Assembly (NCBI GenBank): GCA_021828085.1
Contig: JAKATE010000049.1
Location: forward strand, 1 to 12,412
Direction of reading: 5' to 3'
Length of the DNA: 12,412 nucleotides
Source of the DNA: Thermoplasmata archaeon
GTDB taxonomy: Archaea; Thermoplasmatota; Thermoplasmata; Lutacidiplasmatales; UBA184
Positions 1 through 5,495 of the stretch are shown in pieces. Numbering within the stretch: the stretch's first letter is position 1; each line of letters opens with the position of its first letter. The translations under genes were made by a program, and so were the position numbers. The notes under the pieces are model-generated. The model saw only the letters and a program-made list of their open reading frames with translations. It did not search any database and was not told the DNA's origin.

Positions 1-63
1 CGCATCCTCTCCCTCTACGGCCCGGGAAGGTCCCCGAGGGAGGCTCCGGAGGGGCACCGGTGA
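1..63 (+). CDS. C-terminal end of an unidentified upstream gene (partial)
   Basis: Reading from base 1 gives 20 codons, ending in residues APEGHR, before a TGA at 61-63. That TGA overlaps the GTG start of ribC by four bases (GTGA), an arrangement typical of translationally coupled genes in one operon. The piece is too short to assign to a family. Archaeal ribB or another flavin gene would fit the context, but that is a guess. The other two frames are also open here, so the reading frame rests only on the overlap. Confidence 0.35.
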   Translation, partial: RILSLYGPGRSPREAPEGHR

Positions 64-521
64 AGCGGATCGGGGTGGTGGACACCACCTTCGCAAGGGT
101 CGATCTGGGAACGATCGCCGTGAACAAGCTGCGCTCCCTAGAGAGCCACCTCAAGGTCGAGCGGACCACGGTCCCGGGGATCAAGGACCTCCCCGTGGGG
201 GCCCGCCGCCTCTTCCGCTCGGGCGCGGAGCTGGTCATGGCGCTGGGCATGCCGGGGAAGGCCGCCTACGACCAGGTCTGCGCCCACGAGGCCTCCCAGG
301 GGCTCCTCCACGTCGGCGTGCTCGAGGGGAAGCCCCTCCTCGAGGTCTTCATCTTCGAGGCCGAGGCCTCCTCCGAGCGCGAACTCGCCTTCCTCGCGCG
401 TCGTCGGACCGAGGAGCACGCGGAGAACGCGTGCCTGATGCTCTTCCACCCCGAGCGGCTCACGGCCCGAGCGGGCCAGGGGCTCCGCCAGGGCTTCGCG
501 GACGCGGGGCCGGTGCGCTGA
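60..521 (+). CDS. ribC: Archaeal riboflavin synthase RibC
   Basis: Converts two molecules of 6,7-dimethyl-8-ribityllumazine to riboflavin plus the pyrimidinedione that returns to RibH; a cytosolic enzyme. The 153-residue protein matches the archaeal family typified by Methanocaldococcus MJ1184 along its whole length. It has GVVDTTFARVDLG at residues 5-17, VPGIKDLPVGARRL at 38-51, MALGMPGKAAYDQVCAHEAS at 60-79, RRTEEHAENA at 115-124 and the C-terminal GLRQGFADAGP. This family is homologous to lumazine synthase and unrelated to the trimeric bacterial riboflavin synthase. The GTG start at 60 is supported by a strong Shine-Dalgarno stretch, GGAGGGG at 48-54, five bases upstream, and by the match of the N-terminus to the family. 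The gene overlaps the preceding reading frame by four bases and lies 39 bases before ribH, so it is probably part of a riboflavin operon. Confidence 0.95.
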   Translation: MKRIGVVDTTFARVDLGTIAVNKLRSLESHLKVERTTVPGIKDLPVGARRLFRSGAELVMALGMPGKAAYDQVCAHEASQGLLHVGVLEGKPLLEVFIFEAEASSERELAFLARRRTEEHAENACLMLFHPERLTARAGQGLRQGFADAGPVR

Positions 522-560
522 GGGCCGAGGTCGAACGGGGGGAAGGTCGGAGCGAAGAAA

Positions 561-1001
561 ATGCCGAAGAGTCCGGTCGAGGAGAGCGCCCCCGTGAGGC
601 TCGCCCTGGTGGCGAGCGAGTTCAACTACGACGTGACCATGATGATGCTCGAGCGGGCCCGGGAGGAGGCGAACTTCCTGCACTCCCCGGTCACCCGGGA
701 ACTCAGGGTCCCCGGCGTCTACGACATGCCGCTCGCGGTCTCGAAGCTCCTGCGCTCCCCCGAGGTCGACGCGGTGGTCACGCTGGGCGCCGTGATCGAG
801 GGGGAGACCAAGCACGACGAGGTCGTGATGAACCAGGCCTCGAGGAAGCTCCTCGACCTGTCGGTGGAATCCGGCAAACCTGTCACGCTCGGGATCTCCG
901 GTCCCGGCGAGAGCCGGCTCCAGGCCCAGGACCGCATCGACCGGGCCGCTCTGGCGGTGCAGGCGGCGGTCAAGATGGCCCGCCGCCTGCGCGAGATCTG
1001 A
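561..1001 (+). CDS. ribH: 6,7-dimethyl-8-ribityllumazine synthase
   Basis: Condenses 5-amino-6-ribitylamino-uracil with 3,4-dihydroxy-2-butanone 4-phosphate to give lumazine, the substrate of RibC. At 146 residues it has the normal family length. Visible motifs are SEFN at 19-22 (the Phe stacks on the pyrimidine substrate), RVPGVYDMPLAV at 49-60, and GAVIEGETKHDEVV at 76-89, whose His85 matches the catalytic His of the Bacillus enzyme (GxVIxGxTxH motif). DRIDRAA near 124-130 is the phosphate-binding helix. The ATG at 561 has only a distant purine stretch (GGAAGG at 541-546). A GTG at 594 would give a shorter, equally family-like N-terminus, so the first 11 residues are uncertain. RibH and RibC are distant homologues, so this is a tandem of related genes. 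Confidence 0.95.
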   Translation: MPKSPVEESAPVRLALVASEFNYDVTMMMLERAREEANFLHSPVTRELRVPGVYDMPLAVSKLLRSPEVDAVVTLGAVIEGETKHDEVVMNQASRKLLDLSVESGKPVTLGISGPGESRLQAQDRIDRAALAVQAAVKMARRLREI

Positions 1002-1092
1002 GGACCGCTCCCCGGCGGTGGACCCGGCCTTCGAGCGCAGCAGGGGAGGCGGAAGCCTACCAGCGCCTCCCTGGATACTCGGACGGAGGACC

Positions 1093-1485
1093 ATGAGCGC
1101 CGGTCGGGAGCCTCGGAGGACAGGGAGGACCCGGTGGGGGCTCACCGCGGCGGCGGTGGCCGTAACGGTGCTCTTCGCCGGGCTCGTTCTAACCTTCCCG
1201 TCGACGGGAGTCCTCCTGCACGAGGTGGCCGGTGCTCTCCTTCTGGCGCTTCTCCTCGCCGCGCTGGCTCTCGCCTGGAGGGACCGCCGGGAGGAGCCCC
1301 GACCGGTCCCCCGCCTCCTCGGAGCGCTCATCACCCTCATCGTCACCGGTTCCGCGGGCGCGTTGCTGGCCTTGGGCACGCTCCCTCCGGCCGCCGATGC
1401 CCTTCCATTGGTTGGGCTCGTGGTTCTCACGTTGATCCTGCTCGACTCGCTCCGGTCCGTTCCTCCGCGCGCGGCTGTCTCCTAG
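1093..1485 (+). CDS. Small four-helix membrane protein of unknown function
   Basis: The 130-residue protein has a basic N-terminus (residues 1-15, RR and R rich) followed by four hydrophobic segments at about 16-34, 39-62, 74-97 and 102-120. I do not recognise the family. A lone His43 and Glu44 sit at the start of the second helix, and a Arg/Asp/Glu-rich loop (63-71) separates two helical hairpins. The layout loosely recalls small cytochrome-b-like or DUF4405-type proteins, but a second conserved His is missing, so no heme role can be claimed. ATG 1093 is preferred over upstream starts in the same frame because GGAGGA lies at 1085-1090 and the upstream residues are not protein-like. It lies 91 bases after ribH on the same strand and may be the operon's last gene. 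Confidence 0.6.
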   Translation: MSAGREPRRTGRTRWGLTAAAVAVTVLFAGLVLTFPSTGVLLHEVAGALLLALLLAALALAWRDRREEPRPVPRLLGALITLIVTGSAGALLALGTLPPAADALPLVGLVVLTLILLDSLRSVPPRAAVS

Positions 1486-1526
1486 GTCTGGGACCTCGGC
1501 AGCCGGGGCCAGCCGTCAGAGGACGG

Positions 1527-1694
1527 TCAGCAGCCGCCGTCGGTGCAATCGAGGAGGCCCATCCCCCAGCACGCCCCGCAGGGAACGCGCCCTGTCCCCG
1601 CGCACGAAGGGCAGTCCTGGGCCCGGGGCAAGATCACTCCCGGACAGCGGCCGCAAGGCAGCGTACCTTTCCCGGCACACGCCTCACAGAGCAC
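1527..1694 (-). CDS. Tiny DnaJ-type CxxCxGxG zinc-motif protein
   Basis: Fifty-five residues contain twelve cysteines in DnaJ cysteine-rich-domain spacing: CEACAGKG and CGRCPG, then CPSCAGTG, CGACWGMG and a final CTDGGC. CxxCxGxG pairs of this kind bind zinc in DnaJ/Hsp40 and related chaperone or metallochaperone proteins. There is no J domain or any other domain. The reading frame is open back to an ATG at 1793 (88 residues). I prefer the GTG at 1694 because the cysteine domain begins at once, the upstream codons are T-richer and not domain-like, and an A/T-rich box lies about 24 bases before this GTG. It is divergent from the CADD-like gene at 1814, so the two may share control. No function is assigned. 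It could support metal loading of its neighbour, but that is speculation. Confidence 0.6.
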   Translation of the reverse strand: MLCEACAGKGTLPCGRCPGVILPRAQDCPSCAGTGRVPCGACWGMGLLDCTDGGC

Positions 1695-1714
1695 GCGGGC
1701 GCGAAGGGGGAGGG

Positions 1715-1723
1715 AAGTAATGG
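1715..1723 (-). promoter_or_regulatory. Possible TATA-like element of the zinc-motif gene
   Basis: Read on the minus strand this is CCATTACTT, the only A/T-rich stretch upstream of the GTG at 1694. Its centre is about 24 bases from that start, consistent with a leaderless archaeal transcript. The match to a TATA consensus is weak. Confidence 0.3.
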
Positions 1724-1780
1724 ACCTTGTGGCGGAGGCCCCCGGGTCGCTTTGCCTCCGGTGCAACAGGGCGCGGGCAA

Positions 1781-1790
1781 ACGAATAAGA
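1781..1790 (+). promoter_or_regulatory. TATA-like element of the CADD-like gene
   Basis: ACGAATAAGA is an A/T-rich island in GC-rich surroundings. Its AATAA core is centred about 28 bases before the ATG at 1814. This is the spacing expected for an archaeal TATA box with a leaderless or very short-leader transcript, and no good Shine-Dalgarno sequence directly precedes the ATG. Confidence 0.45.
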
Positions 1791-1813
1791 CATCGAACGG
1801 GGTCCCCTTCCTC

Positions 1814-2473
1814 ATGAGCGCGGTGAGTCAGCTCGACCGTGAGATCCAACGTCGCCATCTGCTCAAGCATCCGTTCTACCAGGCCTGGTCCCAGGGGACC
1901 CTCTCCCGTGAGGTCCTGCAGGACTACGCCTCGCAGTACTACCACTTCGAGTCGCGCTTCCCCCGCTACGTGGCCGAGACCTATGCCCACCTCGAGGATC
2001 CCCGGGACCGGCGGGTGCTGCTCGAGAACCTGACGGACGAGGAGGGACGGGAACCGACCCACCCGGAGCTCTGGCTCCGGTTCACCCGCGCCCTGGGTCT
2101 CCCGCGCGGGAAGGTGGTGAGTGGCCCGGTCGCTCCCCAGACCCGAAAGCTCCTCGAGACCTACGAGCATCTTACGCACGACGGTTCCGCCGTGGAAGGG
2201 CTGAGTGCGCTCTACGCCTACGAGTCCATCTTCCCCGAGGTGGCGACGGAGAAGTCCCGGGGCCTCAAGGCGTTCTACGGACTTCGCGCCCCCGGCGCCC
2301 ACGAGTTCTTCCGCGTGCACGCGGAAGCGGACGTGGAGCACTCGGCGGCCGAGCGCGGGGTTCTTGCTCGAGCCCTCCAGCACAACCCGGCCTCCCTCCC
2401 AGCGGCCCAGCGCGCCACCCGGCGGACGGTCGGCTCCTGGTGGGACTTCTTGAGCGCCTTCCCTGCCGCCTGA
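1814..2473 (+). CDS. CADD-like (TenA/PqqC fold) putative self-sacrificing p-aminobenzoate synthase
   Basis: A 219-residue all-helical TENA/THI-4/PQQC-superfamily protein that matches the CADD family from end to end. Chlamydia CADD uses a dinuclear metal site to turn one of its own tyrosines into p-aminobenzoate, with a lysine as amino donor, replacing PabABC. From my memory of CADD, its ligands are Glu81, His88, Glu142, His174, Asp178 and His181, with Tyr27 and Lys152 consumed. At a constant offset of five residues this protein has Glu76, His83, Glu137, His169, Asp173, His176, Tyr22 (in HPFYQAW) and Lys147 (in EKSRGL), so all eight are kept. Other shared blocks are DYASQYYHFESRFPRY (37-52) and LYAYESIFPEVATEKSRGL (133-151). 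The absence of a TenA-type active-site cysteine argues against thiaminase. The ATG at 1814 fits both the family N-terminus and the TATA-like box at 1781-1790. The product would feed folate or tetrahydromethanopterin-type cofactors. Family membership is firm; the activity is inferred. Confidence 0.85.
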   Translation: MSAVSQLDREIQRRHLLKHPFYQAWSQGTLSREVLQDYASQYYHFESRFPRYVAETYAHLEDPRDRRVLLENLTDEEGREPTHPELWLRFTRALGLPRGKVVSGPVAPQTRKLLETYEHLTHDGSAVEGLSALYAYESIFPEVATEKSRGLKAFYGLRAPGAHEFFRVHAEADVEHSAAERGVLARALQHNPASLPAAQRATRRTVGSWWDFLSAFPAA

Positions 2474-2500
2474 GCGGGGGCGCGGGGGCTCGCCGGCTCT

Positions 2501-2832
2501 CTAGGCTCGATCCGAGGGCGGGGAAGGAGGCCCCGTCGCTGCCCCCTCCTTCCGCCAGGTGGAGCGGATGATCATGGGCGCAAGGATGGTGGTCACGACC
2601 GTGGGCCCCCCGACGAAGGGGAGGAAGACGATCCCGATCTCCGCGAGGAGGTCGAAAGCCTCCAGGTTCTGGATGAGCGAGAAAGGGGGGTGTACGTTCC
2701 GATGATCATCCCAGCGACGATCTATCCTATGAGCGCCGACGGGTGGATGTAACGAAAGATCACCGCCAGGGCCATGCCGACGATGAGCACCACCGCCAGG
2801 TCTTCCACGAAAGGGATCTCGGAGAGGGGCAT
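2501..2832 (-). pseudogene. Remnant of a KefB-type cation/proton antiporter
   Basis: From the ATG at 2832 the minus strand reads as an antiporter N-terminus, with MPLSEIPFVEDLAVVLIVG and then FRYIHPSALIG. A TAG at 2722-2724 interrupts it where the family usually has a Tyr (LGYI). Reading on, IVAGMIIGTYTP continues the family pattern. A one-base shift at a run of six C (minus strand, 2685-2690) is then needed to reach FSLIQNLEAFDLLAEIGIVFL. That is followed directly by VGGPTVVTTILAPMIIR, which resembles the last helix of the membrane domain, and a stop at 2501-2503. About 110 codons remain of an expected 380 or more. A premature stop, a frameshift and a large internal deletion together mark a decayed gene. 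The homopolymer shift alone could be a sequencing error, but the deletion could not be explained that way. Confidence 0.7.
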
Positions 2833-2940
2833 CGCTCCCGGGGCCGCAATCGGGCGGGGGCTAGGGTCTCTTGGTCCCCGACCCTGGCGCGCCCTCCGGG
2901 CGGGAAGCTTCGCGGAGGCCATGGACCGGGGCGGAAGGAG

Positions 2941-2948
2941 GATAACTT
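2941..2948 (+). promoter_or_regulatory. TATA-like element of the DUF308-like gene
   Basis: GATAACTT is centred about 26 bases before the ATG at 2970 (28 before the adjacent ATG at 2973), in otherwise GC-rich sequence. No Shine-Dalgarno stretch lies within 15 bases of the start, so a leaderless transcript is likely. Confidence 0.4.
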
Positions 2949-2969
2949 CGGTCCCTCTCCCCGCTGAGC

Positions 2970-3266
2970 ATGATGCCGTCCAAGACCGTCCCCACCCTGC
3001 CCACGTGGTACCGAGTCTTCGCGGTGGTGGTGGGGCTCGTCTCCATCGCCCTTGCCCTGGTCGTGCTCGCGGACCCGCTCCTCGCTGTTTGGGTGCTGAT
3101 CTTCCTGCTCGCCTTCGCGCTCCTCGTGATGGGTTTGGACCGCCTCGTCGCCGGGATCACGGGCCACCCCTTCGGCTGGACGATGATGCCCCCACCTGGT
3201 CCCGGAACGGGCAACGCTCCCTCCACCGGCTCGGGGGAGACCGGTCCCCCGCTCTTGAACCGATAG
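2970..3266 (+). CDS. Small two-helix DUF308/HdeD-like membrane protein
   Basis: The 98-residue protein has two hydrophobic segments at about 14-34 and 38-60. They are joined by the short turn LADPLL and followed by GLDRLVAGITG. This G-x-x-x-I-x-L-x-x-x-L-x-D-P hairpin followed by an MGLDRL-type end resembles one repeat of the DUF308 (HdeD) family, whose members usually have two or three such hairpins. The remaining 35 residues are Pro/Gly-rich and probably disordered. Function is unknown; HdeD in Escherichia coli is linked to acid resistance, but that should not be transferred. Two ATGs (2970 and 2973) are adjacent, and the TATA-like box at 2941-2948 supports this region as the start. The antiporter remnant lies divergently upstream. 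Confidence 0.6.
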   Translation: MMPSKTVPTLPTWYRVFAVVVGLVSIALALVVLADPLLAVWVLIFLLAFALLVMGLDRLVAGITGHPFGWTMMPPPGPGTGNAPSTGSGETGPPLLNR

Positions 3267-3378
3267 GGCGCACGGGTACCCAGGGACCTCCAAGCCCACG
3301 TCCTGGCGAGCAGGGCGGACCTCCAGCAAGGGCCTACCAGGAAGGGAACTCCGACTCGGGCCGGGCTGGGAGGCCAAG

Positions 3379-3451
3379 TGCCGCGGGCCGGACTTGAACC
3401 AGCGACTTCCAGATCTTCAGTCTGGCGCTCTCCCAACTGAGCTACCGCGGC
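3379..3451 (-). tRNA. tRNA-Phe (anticodon GAA)
   Basis: The minus strand folds as a complete 73-base tRNA. The acceptor stem is GCCGCGG paired with CCGCGGC, with discriminator A at 3379. The D arm is GCTC...GAGC with the AGTTGGGA loop. The anticodon stem CCAGA/TCTGG encloses loop CTGAAGA, giving anticodon GAA at 3416-3418. The variable loop is five bases, and the T arm is GCTGG-TTCAAGT-CCGGC with one G-U pair. There is no intron, and CCA is not encoded. The first ten bases overlap the last codons of the membrane-protein gene on the same strand; its TAG stop is formed by tRNA positions 8-10. Confidence 0.96.
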
Positions 3452-4893
3452 GAGGCGGGCGGGGAATCGCGGGTGGGATTAAAAGAGGATGGCCTTCGAA
3501 GCCCTGGGGGGTTTGCGGACCGGACGTTCTCGGGAGGTTCCGGTTCCACCGACCCCTGCCTCTGCTCATTGGCGGGACCACCCCTCCCGGGGCCAGCGTC
3601 TGCGCCCTCGGAGGTCCCCCTTCCACCCGGGACCTCTGGACCGAGCTCCGTCCAAGCCAGATCGAACAGCAGTCCCAAGACGAGACCGGTGAAGATCGCA
3701 TCGAGCGCGTAGGAGAGGACGTTGGGCCCTCCGAGGGAGGAGAGTGACCGCATCGCGAGCAGCGTGTTCACGCTCCCAGTGAGGCCGATGGCCCAGAGCC
3801 ACCCGCGGGCCCGGGGGCTGACGAGCGCGACGGGAAGGAGGAAGATGAGTTCGTCGTACGACAGGAAGGGGGTGAGCAGGATGGTGACGGTGAGTACGAC
3901 GGCTACGGCTCCGATCTCCCGGCGTGCGCGGAAGAAGACCACCCCCACCGCGAGCAGGAGGAGGGCCGCCTGGACGATCGCCGAGGCGAGGGAGGGCTGA
4001 AGCCAGCCCTCTCCCTGAAGGATCCCCCAGTAGCTCAGCGAGAGGTGGCTCCGGGTCAGCTGCTCGAGGAGCACCGGACCGAGGAAGCTGCCCCGGTAGA
4101 CCGCGTAAGTCGCCAGCGATACCCCTCCGAAGGTGCCGAGGGAGAGGAGGAGAGCCAGCCAGCGGCGCCCCCGGGCCCGCCCGGTTGCTCCGAGCCACGG
4201 AAAGAGGGATGGGAACCGGCCGGTGGAAAGGAAACCCCCCACCAGCGCTGCCCGGGGCCAGTTCGAGCGGGCCAACATCAGGGCCAGCAGCAGGGTGAGG
4301 GGCATGAACGCGAGGCTCGCGCCGTCGACCTGAACCGCGACGATGGGAAGATACAGGAAGGAGACGAGGGCGAAGAGCGTCGAACGGGCGCGCGCAGGGC
4401 CCCCCAGCTCCCAGAGGAGTGGGATGAGCGCCACGGAAGTGATGCCCAGCACGGCGAGTACGCCGGGCTCCCCCCCGAGGCTCCCCAGGGCGACAAGGAG
4501 AACGGAGGCGATCCCGGCCGGGACGGGGTTCCCCGTTCGGCCACACGCCGAGATGCTGAAAGGGTCCCCGCCGTGGAGGAACGCCTGCCCCGAGGCCACC
4601 AGGGTCGCCAGGTCCGATGGACCGGCCGGGGTGCACCCGTAGTTGCCCAGGGCCCAGGCCAGCACCACCGCGAAGGTGAATCCGACCGCGGCCGCTAGGG
4701 TGAGGAACGTGCGGTCGACCCACGAGAGGTCGTTCCTCCGGGAGACTCGCCGCGCAGTCGCTTCGACCCACCGACGATAGCGGACGTGACGCTCATCTTC
4801 GAACCAGAGGACAGCCAGACCAGCGGCCCCCACGAGGACCAGGCTCAAGATGACCAATGGAGGGGAGGAGAGGAGTTCCAATCCGCCGCTCAT
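3442..4893 (-). CDS. Polytopic membrane protein, possibly GT-C-type glycosyltransferase
   Basis: The 483-residue protein has about eleven hydrophobic segments starting at residue 9. After the second segment comes a loop with a GPSD (Asp94) and then FLHGGDPF (about 106-112). The pattern 'Asp ... long helix ... GxDPF/Y' in the first extracytoplasmic loop is typical of GT87/DUF2029 and other lipid-linked-sugar GT-C transferases, which act on the outer face of the membrane. I see no further diagnostic motif, so the family is tentative. The last 70 residues are hydrophilic and rich in Pro, Gly and Arg. The ATG at 4893 is preferred over an in-frame TTG at 4938 because GAAGGA lies seven bases before it and the hydrophobic region follows soon after. 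The gene ends inside tRNA-Phe, and its tail contains the tRNA promoter. No partner gene for glycan assembly is in the window. Confidence 0.6.
   Translation of the reverse strand: MSGGLELLSSPPLVILSLVLVGAAGLAVLWFEDERHVRYRRWVEATARRVSRRNDLSWVDRTFLTLAAAVGFTFAVVLAWALGNYGCTPAGPSDLATLVASGQAFLHGGDPFSISACGRTGNPVPAGIASVLLVALGSLGGEPGVLAVLGITSVALIPLLWELGGPARARSTLFALVSFLYLPIVAVQVDGASLAFMPLTLLLALMLARSNWPRAALVGGFLSTGRFPSLFPWLGATGRARGRRWLALLLSLGTFGGVSLATYAVYRGSFLGPVLLEQLTRSHLSLSYWGILQGEGWLQPSLASAIVQAALLLLAVGVVFFRARREIGAVAVVLTVTILLTPFLSYDELIFLLPVALVSPRARGWLWAIGLTGSVNTLLAMRSLSSLGGPNVLSYALDAIFTGLVLGLLFDLAWTELGPEVPGGRGTSEGADAGPGRGGPANEQRQGSVEPEPPENVRSANPPGLRRPSSFNPTRDSPPASPR
3477..3486 (-). promoter_or_regulatory. 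TATA-box promoter of tRNA-Phe
   Basis: On the minus strand the box reads TCTTTTAATC, centred about 30 bases upstream of the tRNA 5' end. This is the right place for an archaeal TATA box with a start site a few bases before the mature tRNA. It lies inside the 3' coding end of the preceding membrane-protein gene, so the tRNA can be transcribed independently. Confidence 0.65.
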
Positions 4894-4969
4894 GCAAGGT
4901 CCTTCGGCCGGGAGTCCTCGCTTCCCGGCCCGCGGCAAGCAGCGCCGGGGGCTCCAGGAAGCGGGGGGA

Positions 4970-5022
4970 GGAGTAGGACCGTTCCCTTCTTACCGCGAGG
5001 GGGAGCGAACGGTAGGGACTCC
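4970..5022. repeat. Imperfect palindrome in the divergent region
   Basis: GGAGT-AGG-ACCGTTC (4970-4984) can pair with GAACGGT-AGGG-ACTCC (5007-5022), giving stems of seven and five pairs around an unpaired AGG/AGGG and a 22-base loop. It lies about 77 bases upstream of the membrane-protein start. It could be a leader hairpin, an operator or chance in GC-rich DNA. Confidence 0.4.
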
Positions 5023-5464
5023 GGCGCGCGGCCAGCCCGGCGCGTGCGCCCCGACAGGACCAAATCCGTCCGGACTCCCACCATCGAACGGGCGGGGGAC
5101 CCCCGAAGGGATTCAAAGCCATTCGCTGGCCCTCCCGGGGCCCGAGGGCAGCTCCGTGGGTCCTACACTGGATCGTGGCGCGACAAGCCCCGGCCCTTGG
5201 GTGGTGCCCCAGGCCATCGCGGGGAGTTGATGCGATCTCACCATACGCCCCGCTTACCCACGACCGCGTCGACGTCTGCTCCCCATCATCCTCGGAAGCG
5301 GCCGACGCCTTGAGGGGACCTCCCCGGCTCCCCTCCGACCGAATCACGGACGGCTGGAGCCTCCTCCCCGAAGGAGCGACCGAGAGGCCCCCACGCCCTG
5401 AACGCACGCGCGAGCGCGTCCAGGGGCATCGATCCGCACTGCGAAGACGACTCAGGGCGGTCCC

Positions 5465-5471
5465 CTTTAAG
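5465..5471 (+). promoter_or_regulatory. TATA-like element of topA
   Basis: CTTTAAG is centred 28 bases before the GTG at 5496. This spacing predicts a transcript starting at or next to that codon and is the main reason for choosing it over the GTG at 5481. Confidence 0.5.
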
Positions 5472-5495
5472 AGAGGCTCCGTGCTCAATTCGACC

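Larger units (their letters stand above)
4894..5495. other. 600-base divergent intergenic region without a convincing gene
   Basis: This gap separates the minus-strand membrane protein from plus-strand topA. Long open frames exist on both strands, but their translations are Arg/Pro/Gly-rich with no domain, as expected for GC-rich noncoding DNA. The topA frame itself stays open back to a GTG at 5175, 107 codons before the chosen start, without protein-like sequence. I found no tRNA, no recognisable RNase P or SRP RNA, and no CRISPR repeat. It holds the palindrome at 4970-5022 and the topA promoter near its right end. Confidence 0.5.

Noticed and set aside
138..1430. 430-residue open frame on the minus strand
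   Set aside because: It is antisense to ribC, ribH and the membrane protein, Arg/Pro/Gly-rich and without domains: a GC-driven shadow.
1543..1788. Plus-strand 81-residue frame opposite the zinc-motif gene
   Set aside because: No motif or hydrophobic pattern; the minus strand shows twelve cysteines in regular zinc spacing, which cannot be chance.
5080..5130. Possible tRNA-like B-box (TTCAAA and TCGAAC stretches)
   Set aside because: No cloverleaf can be folded around them: acceptor and T stems are missing.
5175..5480. In-frame N-terminal extension of topA (107 codons back to GTG 5175)
   Set aside because: Its translation has no recognisable domain and a noncoding-like composition; the Toprim domain starts right after GTG 5496, and a TATA-like box sits in the extension at the right distance from 5496.
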